Source of the DNA: Straminergon stramineum
Taxonomy: Eukaryota > Streptophyta > Bryopsida > Hypnales > Calliergonaceae
Reading direction: 5' to 3'
Assembly (NCBI GenBank): GCA_963920665.1
Contig: OY987265.1
Span: 21,333,001 to 21,397,000 of the forward strand
DNA: 64,000 nucleotides
The notes beneath the pieces are model-generated. The model did not search any database. It was not told where the DNA came from and saw only the letters and a list, made by a program, of their open reading frames with translations. This document shows, one piece after another, positions 1 to 12,710 of this stretch. Within the stretch, counting starts at the first letter, position 1; the number at the start of each line of letters is the position of its first letter. Position numbers and translations under genes: made by a program.

Positions 1-662
1 GAATGAAAATTAAGTTTTTTGAATTTGACTTTTATCCTAGACTCTCAACTCAATTTTCCAGTATAAAGATTTAAACCTCAAAACTTTGTGGTGCAAAAAA
101 TTGAAGTTAAGAAGGTTGAAAGTCAAATAATTTAGTCCTACAATGTGAAAAAAACTATTTTTATCATTTTAAATGCCAATATCTTGCAATCTGTGCAATC
201 AAAATTTCTGAAATTTATTCTACACATTATCATACTAGTTAGGTGTAAGATCTTATGGTAAGATGTCCAAAAAATACAATTTTCAAAATTTTTTTTACTC
301 TTTGCAATAGAAATGGTAATTTTGATTGTTATATGGCATAAGAAAGCCTAGGTCCTTTAGGGGTTAAGTAACAAAAATATAATCTAGGATGAATTCAATG
401 TAAAGCGTCATATGACCAAACTTTGAAGAAATGGATATCTCTATATTTTCTATTTTCAAATGAGAACATCTCTATGTTGATTACATATGCAAAAAGTTTC
501 CGGTCCAAAAGATCCACATAAAAAAAGATATTCAAAATCTACCAACATGTGTTGTGAGAAACAATTGGGGAAACCATTTCACTGCTACCAACTTCAACAC
601 CCTCCCTAGGGCTGAAAATAGTTATTTTACCATGAAATTTTTGCCACAAGATCATCTTCATA

Positions 663-2183
663 TTGATAACATGTGTGCCAAATTTGAAGGCTAGAAAATG
701 AATACAAAAAGAAATATTCAAAATCTACCGAAATGTGTAACTATGAGAAACAATTTTAAGGACATATTGAAAATGTTGCAATATATTTGACACCTCATGC
801 TTCTGTAGTAAAATTATCCATCTGACGCAATCCTTAAACATAAATGTTTCTAAAAAAAATTAGTAACAAATAAATCTAGAAGTGCATAGTTGTTGCATCT
901 AGAAGAATCCACTTGCTTCTAAACCATGTATTATACACACATGAAGAAGCTTCCTCCTATGAATATCGATGCTTGCATTTTCACTTGAGCATTATAGAGA
1001 GTGTGATTTGTGATGAACTCGAGGATTGGGTGGTGAATGGGTGCTTAAGGGTTGGTTACTAAGATTTGAGGATCTAATTCACATTGTAAAAGAGAGTGGA
1101 TGATGGTAATTTCAGATGAAATTTGTGATTGCATTATAGGTTTGAGTGAGGTAGGGACTTCAAGAGTTCACATTGCAGCCATTATTAGAGTTCTTGTTAG
1201 AACAATTCATAGGTTAGTGAAGAAATTTAGAGAAGATGGAACTTACAAGAGTAAATCTTGTAGTGAAAGTCAAGCTAAGAAGCTTAGTGATAGAAATGTT
1301 TGTACTAGTGTGTGGCACCCAAAAACTCATAATTGTCACTCGTCGCTTTCAAAGATTACCAATATATGTCCTACACAAGTGAGTAGAAGTACTATTGAAG
1401 AACCTTATATAGAAGTAGCATTTTCAATTGAATTGCAGTAAAAAAACTTGTCTTGACACCTCATCACATGTCTCTACGATTGAATTTTGCTCAAAATTAT
1501 TGTGGATGGAGTGCAAAAGAGTGGGAGGGTATTGTTTGGATAGATGAATCTACTTTTGAAGTCGGAAAAAATTCTAGACAAATTCATGTTTGGTGAATTG
1601 CATATGAGCACTACTCATCAAGTTATATAGTTCCTACTTTCAAAAGTGGATGTACTTCTTTGATGATTTGGGGCGCATTTGTTGAAAGGCAAAAGTCAAA
1701 TTGTTAGAACTTGTCTTTATGTTTAAAAATCCATGTTCAAATAAGGATTTTGTGGAAGTGGTCTACGATGGCAAATTGCTTCATTTTAAGGTTAAAATTC
1801 CACAAGGATTGCTTATGGAAGATGGCACACTTGCCCATCGTAGCAAACTATGTGAAGAATGGAGACAAACATGCCTTTTGGAGAAGCTCATTTGGCCTAC
1901 AAACTCTCTCGATTTCAATCCATTCAAGAACTTCTAGAAGATTCTAAAAGATGTTGTGCAACATGGCAAGGCATGCCCTAAAAACTTAGATGAATTAAAG
2001 GTAGTTATTGAAAGAGAGTAGAGGTCAATAAATGGTATAAAGCTCCAAGTTCAACTTGTCATTTTATGCCCTCTAGGTTACAAACAATGATTGAAGCTCA
2101 TGGTGGAAACACACGTTGATAGATTTTGAATATCTTTTTTAATATTCCTATTTTGGCCTTAAAATTTGGCACACATGTTATCA
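663..2183 (+). mobile_element. Degenerate Tc1/mariner-type transposon with flanking inverted repeats
   Basis: A dead transposase gene lies between inverted repeats of roughly 80 bases. The left repeat starts at 663 (TTGATAACATGTGTGCC) and the right one ends near 2183 (GGCACACATGTTATCA). They also share the inner block ATATTCAAAATCTA. A TA precedes the left repeat, but I see no clean TA after the right one. A further direct copy of part of the left repeat lies at 525-565, so the true left border may be further out. The coding part is described separately. Confidence 0.6.
1100..2080 (+). pseudogene. Tc1-like transposase relic, DD34E-type spacing
   Basis: Three reading-frame pieces together resemble a Tc1-like transposase, the enzyme that cuts and pastes the element at TA sites. 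The first piece (1100-1300) has a helix-turn-helix-like N-terminus with TIHRLVKKFREDGTY. The second (about 1450-1700) has WEGIVWIDESTFEVG, which fits the first catalytic Asp. The third (1810-1937) has LLMEDGTLAHRSKLCEEW followed by WPTNSLDFNPFKNF, the counterpart of the family's WPxxSPDLNPIExxW block. The second Asp and the position of the family's Glu are separated by 34 residues, as in DD34E elements, but that position is Lys. At least one in-frame stop and two frameshifts are present. Family assignment rests on these motifs; the relic cannot be active. Confidence 0.72.
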
Positions 2184-2189
2184 CCATGG

Positions 2190-4600
2190 ATGAAAAGAGA
2201 AGCTCTTTATATAAGTGGGATGGTGGGAAGAAAAACAATCCATGTGGGATATGTAAAGCAAAAATTGTGTTCAAAGTGAAATTTCTTAACAATATGTAAA
2301 TGTCTAAAAAAACATCTAGATGTTTGAAACAACATCCAAATGTTGGTTGGTTGAACTCCCATCTTCCAATTATCATGTATCTTTTGTTTGACCATGGATG
2401 GACAACGGATTCATTATAAAAATGTTCTTACTACCCTTCATTTCACTAACTTTCAATGAAGTAATTCCTACATTTTGCCATCAACAATTCTTTTTATGGT
2501 AGATGGTAAGTTCTCTTTAATTCTTGTTGAATGCAACAATTTTTTTGGTTCATTTTATTTTATTTTTTATTAATTAATTATTTTTTGTTGACCTTGCTCT
2601 ATGATTATGGTATGCACCAATTGATGTCTCAAAAAACTTCTTGACATCTAGGTTGACATTTCAAAAATCACTATTAAAATTATCAGACAATATGAAAGTG
2701 TGTTGACTAGGCATGCCACATCATCCTTGTTAGTTACCATGTTCTTTTTCTTGCCGTTGCGTCAAGTGTTATGTTAGGTGCCACTTTATAGACGAGTTGG
2801 ATGAAAAATCCTACATGGCTCTCCTTGCCTGAGTGGTGCTAGTGTGGCATCTATATGTTGCATTCTCTAAAGCTTACAAGACCATATTTTTGGTGATGTT
2901 AGAATTCAACAAGCTAAAATTAGGCATGTTTCTTCAAATTTTTTAACATTTTTTGCTTGTTAATTATAATGGATTTTAGGTGATGTCTACTCAAAGATTG
3001 TTGATGTCAAAAAATGTCCCTACATGTTTTTTCAAACATCACAAAAAATGTAGGTTTCTTATAGTACCAAGTCACAGTAAAGGTCCACGAGATGTGGTTT
3101 GCAATGCATTTTAGGAATTTGAAGTGGGCTAGGACATTTACACTTGAGCCACGGCCACCTCTCATGAATCAAGATGCAATTCTCTAAAGTGAGCACAAGC
3201 ATAAAAATGCATGCCACAAAAGATGAAATTCACTATGGGTCTAGTAATGTCGAATGCCAGTCTAGTCATGATGGCTATACAAAATCACGAAGCCAAACTT
3301 GTTAGGAATAAATACAATCCAAGATGATAATATAGGGTCTATTTGCTATAGACATGATATAAACTATGATTATAATTATTCTTGATAGTGCCATTCCCAT
3401 GAGCCTTAGATTGGACGTACAACACCTAACATGGTCAATTTGGCAAATGACACCTTCTAACTCTAGAATGATCAAATAATTCATCCAAATCAAAGTGACA
3501 AAAGGGGGTGTTGCAGATATTGGCAATAGAGTCTACATATGTGTAATCCTTTACCGAGAATGGGATTTTGATAAGCGAATGAATGCTTAGGTCTACAATG
3601 AAGTGATGGAAAATTGGAAACATTGCTCCTAAAAATGAGTAGGCATGATTTGTTTATATAGAAAGGTAAAGGATCTAAATCATACCTCAATTGCAACATT
3701 GGTGGTAGCAACCAAAATAACAACCCACATAGTGACAGAAGTGATGATTGTGTCTAGACATTCATAAGGAGGGGAATTGAGTTGATAGAGTGCTAAATCT
3801 ATTACAAAGGAAATTGGAACATTGCTTCCTAATAGAAGAGTATTATGTCCAAGAATAGAAAAATATTATGACAATAATTACAATACATAAAGTTTTTTCA
3901 AAAAATAAAATTATATTTTAAAAAGATACAATGTTTACAAAATGGATTGTTTACAAACTTGTGAACAATACTTTAAGAGATATGTATATGACTATACTGA
4001 AGAAGTCAACATTTCATTACATCTTAAGACTATCTAATGAAAAAAAATGCTAAAATTAGTGATCATGTGACTTTCCAAATTTTGAGCTACAATGGCCTTT
4101 GATAGGTCCAACGTAATACATTCACATAGTATCCACATCAATACATCTCAAGTTCAAAATCAAATGATGGGAGATATATGGGAGGAAAAATGCACATTAT
4201 GGTAGACTATTATAATATGTCACAAGGGCAAAAATGAAGGGTTCTTTTAGCAAATGGGTCTAGGGAATTGAAAAATGAAGTGTTCAAAAGATAAAGGTCT
4301 AATATTTAGAGAATATATTTGTTGATAATCTAATACCCATAAAAATAAAATAGATACCTCTAATGTGTTTAGAGAAAAGGACTTTTGAATATAGCTCTTA
4401 AATCTTTCATATTTCTTTTTTTCCTTAAAAAAAGCTCTTGAATTGATATCTAGACTCGTGATATGGGCACAATCTTTAGACAACATTATTAGAGGATTAG
4501 AAGGATTATAGTTTGGATTTAATTATTAAGAGATGGCATCTACATTTGGAAAAAAAACTTTTATATACTCTTGAATGACTACAATTTTTGGTGATTAATT
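2190..4600. other. AT-rich intergenic stretch, no gene seen
   Basis: Only short open frames occur here and none shows a recognisable domain. Base composition is strongly AT-rich, with oligo-A and oligo-T runs. I could not support any gene, RNA or clear terminal-repeat element. Confidence 0.5.
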
Positions 4601-4622
4601 TCTTTAAGTGAAAGGATTTTTT

Positions 4623-7600
4623 TCAATTTTTTTCTTTACCAAAGTATCCTACAATGGCATAAATTAGAGTATCCAACCTTTGAATTTTTGAAATTCCATA
4701 TTTTAAGCACAACAAAAGCAAATTATAACTTTTTCTTGCCAAAAAATGAGCCACCATAGTGTGCATTCGCTCGGGAGGCTTACTCATTGAGGGAACATTG
4801 ATGTTCTTGTTCGACAAATTCTCCATAGCTTGCACTTCTTGCACTACTAGTGCTTGCATTGGAGAGGTGGTAGGGGCTTGTACCATGGGGCCAAACCGCA
4901 CATAAAAGTTAGTCAGTGGTACATTCCATCACTCAAGTCAAACTCCAAGTTGCATGGATCATTGTCATTGATATGTTAACAATGCACTAGCTTAGCAACA
5001 TCCACAAATAAGAAATTAATTAACGACGATGTCATCCAATTGTAAGTTAGGAACATCACTCATCGAAGGTAGCGAAGGGGTTACTACAAAAAAGGAGGAG
5101 GAAGTTAAGACTCTAAAAATGTTCTGGAGTTCACATTAAAGATTTGTGACTTCAACAAATAGAAGAATAGATGATGGCAAGATACTTCCTGTACAAAGTT
5201 TGATCATGGCTTGGTTGTCTCTCATCATTATATTTTGCTTAAAAAATCTCTTTTGTTCTTTATCATTTTTTAATATTTTGTTCATCCTACTTCTCCCTTT
5301 TCTTTTCTTCCATCACCTTTCTCTCTTCATTGAGTTGTTTCATGGCATTGTTGTAAAACTCCAATTCTTCATGATCCTTCCTCTTTATCCTCACAACGAT
5401 TTGCTCTATTAGATTTACATGTACACCAGACTTGACATCAAGCTTTATCTTTTGGCCTCCTACCTCTAAACTTGTGCCATCTGTACGAAGCCTGCTTCTT
5501 TAGCAATGATTTTTTTATATTCATCTTTTTGATTAACAACCTCTTTTATCCATGTATAAGGACATCATCATCCACTATGTCAAAGGCCTTTTGATTTTCC
5601 TTTATTAAATTAAACTTTCTTTTTCATTTTTGTAATCTAATTCGATATGATCTTCTCACTAGTAGGAGGAGCCAAAAGGAGTTCAACTTCAAAGTCCCCA
5701 ACCTAAGATTTCTTGGCTTGTTTAGTTTTCTTTCTACTTTGAAGGGTGACTTCTAGAGTAGTTCTATTAGATGCTTCGTCCAAATTACACTGCAAGGTTT
5801 GATTAGAAGTGATACCTCCATCCAAATTATCATTTCCATCTTCATGAGTCAAAGATTTTTATTGGTAAATGAAAGTAACATCCATTTCTTTGATATTCCT
5901 CAAAGTTGGATCGTATTCATCCAATGGTTGAATTGTTGAATTAGATTGTGCAAGTTGATTTGAGGTTGTGGTCTAGCTCTCATGATCTACATTTTTTATA
6001 TGACTAGCTCCCATCCTTTTTAGGTTCTCAAACATGTTGTTGAGGCCTTATTCTTCAACTTTTGTTTTTTAATATCATTTTTTGAGTCCTCGAATTCATT
6101 GTTGATGATGTTGTCATCTAATGTAAGATTGTCATCAATGGGAGTTCTCTCCATACTTACTAAAGGCAACTCAATATCTTCAATGTCACTATCGAGAACA
6201 AAGTTTAAATTGTATTTCTTTGGTACTAGGGCATCTGACCACATTATGTAGCCGATGTCCAGATGATGGGCATAAAGTTTGAAATGACATTTGGTACTTA
6301 TCTAAAAAGAGATGAAGCATGTGCAACAAAATAGAAAAGGTCAAATCTCTTGAACATAATGAATCCTTAATTATTTATAGATGAGGCTTATGAGCATCTA
6401 TATGTGCGTCGAAATCAAAATCCCCTTATAACATACTTTCTTCAAGAATCAAAGGACCTTAGCATATCCCTTTGAGCTTTTTGGTTGACTGATATTGGAA
6501 AATACTTGAAGTCTATGATATTCACCTCACAATAACATAAACAAGTGAGGCTCAAATGATAGGGTTTTCAAGTCTCCTTGCATTGGATGAAGATTTCGTT
6601 TTTGAAAATCTCATTGTGGCAAATTCACTTGCAAATGGATCCCTATACAAACAACTTGTATTACTAGTATTAACTACTCCCTCCGTCCCAAAATGATCTT
6701 CTTGTTCAACTAAATGTTTTAGATTAAGGTCAGAAATCAATATTTTTTAATTTTGTTTTGTTCTAAAAGTAAAGGTTGATGCTCTCCTATCATCCTCTAA
6801 GTTTGAGTTTTGAATTTGTTTTCAAATGGAAGTTATGGAGTTTCAAAATGTGGGTTTGGGGGGCCTTTGGGGAGGAGCACCGATGGCCAATCAATTGAAC
6901 ACTTTGCGCGTTGCTTGTTGTGATTTTTTCTCTTCCCGCTTCGTGACCTGCATTTCCCATGTTGTCAATAAAAAAACTCCCCTCCCAAAATAAGCATTGA
7001 CGATAAGAATTGTTGCATTGTAGACGAGCGGGACCACAACGGAGAACACACAATCAGTTAAAGCTCCCCATATGAAGGTGAGCGAGCTTCCTTTAATAAA
7101 ACAAAATTTCATTGTTAAGTAGAAGTGTATAGGTGCTTGGTCTGAAGTGGCTAGACCCATGATCTGTGAAGTAGTTACTTCCCAGTTGAAGCTACCATGG
7201 AGCTTCCACTTACTAAAACTCTCTCTATTATTTGATTCTTTGGGCCCTCTATCATGATGAATACACTCCCAAAAAGTTTCTATATTATAATTGCTCTTTA
7301 GGTCGGAAATTCATTTCCCGGGCTCTTCTTCCACGTCACAATAGGAAAATCATTTTGGGACAAGAAAAAAAGGCGAACCGGAAGATCATTTTGGGACAAA
7401 GGGAGTATTATTTTTCATTGGCCATACAAGACCATTTAGGAACTTAGTCAAGGTGTCTACTTTTATCTTTCCCATTATACACATATAAGTTAGTCATTTT
7501 TATATTGCAAAATAACGAAGGGCCTCCATATGGTGCCCGTTGATGAATAAGAGACTCTTTAATGTCTGTCGAGCCTTGGAACCAAACTATTCATAATTGA

Positions 7601-8080
7601 ATATTTCCTCAACCTTGTCAATCTTTTCATGAAACACCTCATCCACAATTTGTCTTTCTAATACAAGCTTCTACTTCTTCCTAATTGTCCACAAGGCGAT
7701 TGAAATAGCTCATGTCCAACTTTTGGCCTTTAAATATATACCCTTGGTGATTTCCTTACGATATGGCAGGCTAATTTTCTGATTTCTCCATCATCCAATC
7801 CTTGCAAATTCCTCAATTGGCTGTCATTGATCATGGGTTTGAATCTATATAGGACTAATGACTTGTCTTTGTTCCACCTTTCTTTTAAAAGATCCTTTGC
7901 ATCAATGTCATACAAAGTACCTTGTTTGTGCCTCTGTGGTTCTTAAAGATGTTATGTCAATCCACCCATGTCTCATCAAATTTCATAATGTGTATTTGAT
8001 CTCCTATCTTGTTAAAGCCAAAACTAGAGATTTCTTGAATTGTCATCTTGCTTTGTGCTTCTAGTAGAGTAGTCGATTCC
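4623..8080 (-). pseudogene. Decayed coding sequence of unknown family, interrupted by a MITE
   Basis: Several minus-strand stretches read like eroded protein rather than random sequence. These are 4623-4901 (contains NINVPSMSKPPERMHTMVAH), about 5640-6244 (acidic; contains DSDIEDIELPLVSMERTP, and DEYDPTLRNIKEMDVTF in a shifted frame) and 7730-7960 (contains LVLYRFKPMINDSQLRNLQG). Frames shift and stops intervene, so no intact product is possible. I do not recognise the family. The 729-bp element at 6677-7405 sits between two of these stretches, which suggests it inserted into already decaying sequence. The pieces may derive from one gene or from several. Confidence 0.3.
6677..7405. mobile_element. 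Stowaway-like non-autonomous element (CTCCCTCCGTCCC terminus)
   Basis: The left end reads CTCCCTCCGTCCCAAAATG and the right end is its near-perfect reverse complement (CATTTTGGGACAAAGGGAG). A TA dinucleotide flanks both sides (6675-6676 and 7406-7407), the target duplication expected of Tc1/mariner/Stowaway elements. The CTCCCTCCGT terminus is typical of plant Stowaway-type MITEs. A second copy of the subterminal motif AAAATCATTTTGGGACAA lies about 40 bases inside the right end. There is no transposase, so movement would need an enzyme from elsewhere. Length is 729 bases. Confidence 0.82.
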
Positions 8081-8174
8081 AAACTTTCCATTGCCTTCTC
8101 TTTAAAATTTTGTATACGCATAACAACTATTATATTAGAATTTTTTTAAGAATATTGTTTTGCACTTTAGATTG

Positions 8175-9180
8175 CAAGGTTTGAAGTGTCTATGAATTTG
8201 ATAGAAGCAATAACCTTCAATCTCAAAATAGATTAGATAGGTGACAATTCCACATAAAAAATTTCATACATTTGACTATAGGGTGATTGCAAGAAACACT
8301 TCTTTTATTCCTTGTTCCCATTGCCTTGGATAGGTGGTTTTTGTTCATAACTTTTGCACTATTGGTCTGTTTGGCAAGAAATTTTGAATAAAAGTACATA
8401 CAGACATACAATAGTTGCAGACATTAAACAATTTTTTTTTTATTTTTTCAAAATTATTTTACTATTTTAAAATAGCCCCCAATTGGATGTTTATCTCAAT
8501 AATTTTGGAAATTTTCGTACTATTTTTTACCCCAAAATGCAAATTTTAAGCTCAAAATTGGTATATACAAACTTCTACCAAAATTACACAAGTTTTCAAA
8601 GAGATTTCCTAAAAATAGCAAACTTTCCACCTTCCATATGTGCTCAAAGTGCACTACTTTTGCACAAGTTTAGAGAACACAATTTTTTTCCAAAAAATGA
8701 AAATTGTTGAGAAGGAGCATCTTCAAGTTAGAAAAATGTTTTTTTCATTTTTCATTTATTAATTTTTTTATAATTTCCTAAATATCAAACATCAAAGTGT
8801 CTATTTTCTTGGTATTTTTCATTGTGATTTTTTTTGTTTATAACTTTTAGAGATAAATTTTTCTATGTCTGAATTCTTATAGACATACTATTCTCAATAC
8901 TATACAAATTATCCATATTTTATTTCATTTAAAAAAATATTTCAATGCGTCATGGTACTACAATTCTAAGGTTGTTTTGAGCCCCAAATGATAAGTGTTT
9001 CTTGCAACGACCCTACAAAATATATACATGAATTTAGACCACATGGTATAATTGTATCTAGGATGGTGAGGAAGTGTCCAAGGATTTGGTAGAAGCAAAA
9101 ACCTTCAATCTCAAATTAGATTAGATAGATGATAATTTCTTATAAATAATTTCATGCATTTGACTATAAAATATAAAATT
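8175..9180. repeat. Diverged direct repeat pair about 890 bases apart
   Basis: About 105 bases at 8175-8280 (GAAGTGT...ACCTTCAATCTCAAA...TTTGACTATA) recur in the same orientation at 9071-9175 with scattered substitutions. The MITE at 8281-9013 is inserted in the first copy only. Confidence 0.7.
8281..9013. mobile_element. TA-flanked MITE with a preserved empty site
   Basis: The termini are inverted repeats of about 21 bases: GGGTGATTGCAAGAAACACTT at the left and AAGTGTTTCTTGCAACGACCC at the right, with two mismatches. TA flanks both ends (8279-8280, 9014-9015). The sequence left of the element (8175-8280) is repeated at 9071-9180, where the matching junction reads GACTATAAAATATA with no insert. 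That unoccupied copy fixes both borders. The element is 733 bases and has no coding capacity that I recognise. It most likely belongs to the Tc1/mariner/Stowaway group, judged by the TA duplication. Confidence 0.8.
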
Positions 9181-9569
9181 GACTTTAAACCATGTACATG
9201 GTCTAATTGTATTTAGGAAGGTTATGAATACCTCATTTTTTTGAGCATGTTGCTATGCTCTATGACTTTTTTGGTCTTTCACCATTAAACAAGATGGCAA
9301 GCTGTGATGTAGATTTTGCCTAGACTACAAAACCCAGTGAAAACTTTATAAGGGGTTAAATTTCGATGGAAAGGTCAATAAGTCTAACGTTTATGAAGCT
9401 AAGGTCACTTGTTTTGTAATTTGGATACTTATTGATGTCGTTTTATGTTTTGTTTTCAAAATAAAACCCAAGGGAACACTCTAAGGTCAATTCTCTTCAG
9501 TCCAAGAAAATATAATGTTTATTATAGACTCAATGCATGCGTCCAAGTCTTGCCTAGTGTGTGGCTTAG

Positions 9570-11090
9570 GTCAATACTCTTGGTCAATTCGTCCGAAATT
9601 AGTCAATTTGTCTTATACATGCTCTAACCACTTAAATGCATAGATATATTAGTAAATACAAATATTTATATTTATTTCTATTAATCCTCTTTTCTTTCTC
9701 TCCCTCTAACCGTACAATATACTATTTAAACTCCACTTTCACAAACAGTTTGCATTTCTATTATTCACTCGCAATATAAATCAACAGATGCGTTAGTGTT
9801 CATTCCTGGACTCAACTTTAGTCTTCTCGTTTAGCCCTCTTTTCCTTTATAAGTCTATGTCAATTTGTTTGTCTTTAACCTTCCAGCTTCACTACAACTT
9901 CACACCCCAGGTAGGTACAACTCGCTCTTGGTGGTGCTGAAATCAAGTCAATTCGTCCAAAGTACTAGACTAACAACAACCAAGACCTTGGTCCTAAGGC
10001 CGCACTAATTGACCTATAGCTGTGGAGCTAGTCAACTTGACCAAAAACTCCAAACTCTATGTCAATTTGTTCAATGCTACGACTAAGCAACATAAATCAT
10101 AATCCTATACTTACAAATTTTGTCAATTCGAACTATAGTCTTTACTTTCCCTTCATCTAATCTCAATACAAATCCTTCATCTAAACTGCCAATTTGACAT
10201 ATTCAAGTTTGAATTCTTTTCAACACAGTTAATTTGACTTATTGATTTAAATTATCAAAGCTTTAGTTTACAAAGAGCCATTCAGACAAATTGATACGTT
10301 TACCTCCAAATATTCTGAATTTAGTTTCTCCATAATTTTCTACACTTCTTCCAATGCTTTTCTCATGTATTAAATTAGTCAAGCAATTTTATCAAATCTA
10401 GTTACATTACGCAATCAGTTAGACTTATGCATCTCACATGCTCAATCCCATTCTCCCAGACAATTAGACTAATCAGTCGATTTGATAAAACAACTCCCTG
10501 CTACCCACCGTAGCCAATTTAATATCCAGACAATTCGACCAGTGAGTTTACTTTTCACCGTCAACTAGACAGGACCCCAATTCTCAAACAATCAACACTC
10601 CAATGCATCAACCACAAACTGGTTCACAATTCAAATTTTTAACAATTCAAGCAAATTAATTAAACACACACATTTACAATCAACAATTAACACAATAATT
10701 CCAAGAAAATACCGGCAACTTGACAATTCCAAGCTCACCGCCACCTACTGTCTCAGCTCAACTCGCAGCAAGACAATTTGATGATTGAAAAAAATATTTT
10801 TTATATTCACAGAATGGGCACATACATACATTGAGCCATACCACTTGTATGAGCTTCTTCAAAATGCCAATAGACCTTTGGACTTATAGTCCCAAAATGT
10901 GAAGACAACTCTTCACAGTGAAAAGCCATAGAATCAACTTGACCCTCTTCATATCCTATCAAATTGACTCTATTAACCATTATTTCTACCATTTCAATTC
11001 TCAAGTAATTTATACAATTCTAATTGACCTCGTAATGGAAATAAGTCGAATTGACAATTCTATTCACACCAAAAGAGTCAAATTGAAAAT
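9570..11090. repeat. Cluster of recurring GTCAATTYG-type motifs
   Basis: A 9-12 base motif, GTCAATT(C/T)G(T/A), or its reverse complement recurs roughly 15-20 times over 1.5 kb. Examples start near 9583, 9601, 9858, 9947, 10063, 10123, 10528, 10773, 11044 and 11080. Spacing is irregular, so this is not a simple tandem array. No gene is visible here. It could be an eroded satellite, the debris of one repeat family, or a compositional oddity. Confidence 0.45.
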
Positions 11091-11205
11091 AAAAGAAAAA
11101 GTTAAAGCACTACACAAGCAAAGGGAGACCCATAGATGGTGGCAATGTATAATCGTGATTGGAATTGAACAAAGGTACATGCCATCCACATTTTCATCAT
11201 TGCAC

Positions 11206-11586
11206 TTACATGATAGTGCATGCAAGTGATCTTTGCTCATGGATCATACAATCTTCCAAGTCCAATGCTTCACTTTGTTGACAATCAAGTAGTCTACAAT
11301 GGTGATGATTCCTGAAATAATATTTTTTTGCGGCTTTCCATGTGTATTGGCCATTGATGATTTTGAATGGACTTGCGTCAACGCATTGCTTCCAACATGT
11401 TAGCCTCTTCATGATGTTTGGCATCACAATTAAAAATTTTTTAGTGAAGTTGACTTTCACCATCTGCTTTAGCACAATTTCTACATCAAGTTCAAAATAT
11501 TTGTCTTTTCTAAAGATGAACATGTATGAAGATGCCTCCTTGAATTTTTGATCGGCATCTACTTTAGCCTTTAGGTACTTTTTCAT
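11206..11586 (-). pseudogene. 126-codon open frame of unknown family, probably a relic
   Basis: This is the longest uninterrupted frame of the left half apart from recognised relics. The predicted product is rich in Lys, Phe and aromatic residues. It contains no domain, signal peptide or membrane span I can name. Reading upstream on the same strand (11.6-12.1 kb) gives coding-like stretches broken by stops. I infer a decayed gene or transposon fragment. Chance is also possible at this length in AT-rich DNA. Confidence 0.25.
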
Positions 11587-12469
11587 TTGTGGCTAGCCTT
11601 CTCCTTTGTTCTTATCATCTACAACTATTATGATCTTCTCAAGAACTTTTGTGAAAGCAAAGGAAATGGTAGTTGGATTTGCGATCCAATTTTCATTCAC
11701 TTTTTTCACAACCAACCTTTTAACCTACTCTGTAGAAACATTTGAGAGTTTTACAAATGGATCCTAATTTGAGCTATTGGAAATTGATGAGACATGATTT
11801 CTGATGGTTTTGACTTTTGATAATCGTCTGTGAACTTTTTTTTCCACCATAGTTTTAGAGGTTTGACTTGTAAAATTTACGAAAGGTTTTTTTTCACTTT
11901 TTCTTCACTTTAATACAGGATTTTAGTCCAATACAATGTTCTTATTTCAACTTCTTCCTTCTCTTGTGGTATGACAAGGTTGAGTTCTTATAGGGTCTCT
12001 ACATATGATTGACACCAATTGAAGAATTAGAATTGGAGGATGATTTGATATATTGCTTGCTTTTGGAAGGGCTAAGGCGGGCTCGAGATGACTCTAAGTA
12101 ATGTCCATTGTTACAATTTGTGGTCCAAGCAAAGTCGGACAACATTCTTTTCTTGATAGTTTCAATGTCTATCTTAAAGTGTTTTGGAACTTTTGGGTGT
12201 CTTTTCCTTGAGAATCTATTTTTTGAAGGTACGCCTTCTATTCAAATAAGGGTGTTTCATAACTTAGTATAGCAGCTTGAAGGTTGTTTGCCCTTTTAAT
12301 GTAGTTACTGGCTATGCACATTGTTAGATAGAGAAGTATTTGTTTTAGAAAAACGTTGAGTTTTTAGCTACAACCAGATTCAACCTAGGGTACGGGGGAA
12401 CGTAATAACAAGAATGATAAGTATATCACTTGAAGATGAAAAAGAAGCATCTTGTGTATAATGTCTCAT

Positions 12470-12710
12470 ATAATATAGAACATTCAATACTTTATAAGTT
12501 TGTATTAAATTGTATACAACTTCATATATAATGAGTATAAAAGCTTGTATCAATACTTATATAATATGTATAGATACAATATTCTCATACTTATATTTGT
12601 CATATGTAAATATTGTTTAAATATCATATACTAGTACTTATATAATATGTATAAATATAATATATCCATATTTATATAAATAGTGTATAAATACTTTTAA
12701 ACTACATACC
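12470..12710. repeat. AT-only tract with short direct repeats
   Basis: Blocks such as ACTTATATAATATGTATA recur about 80 bases apart in a tract made almost wholly of A and T. It looks like a diverged minisatellite with no coding signal. The rest of 11.6-14.6 kb shows no gene. Confidence 0.4.
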
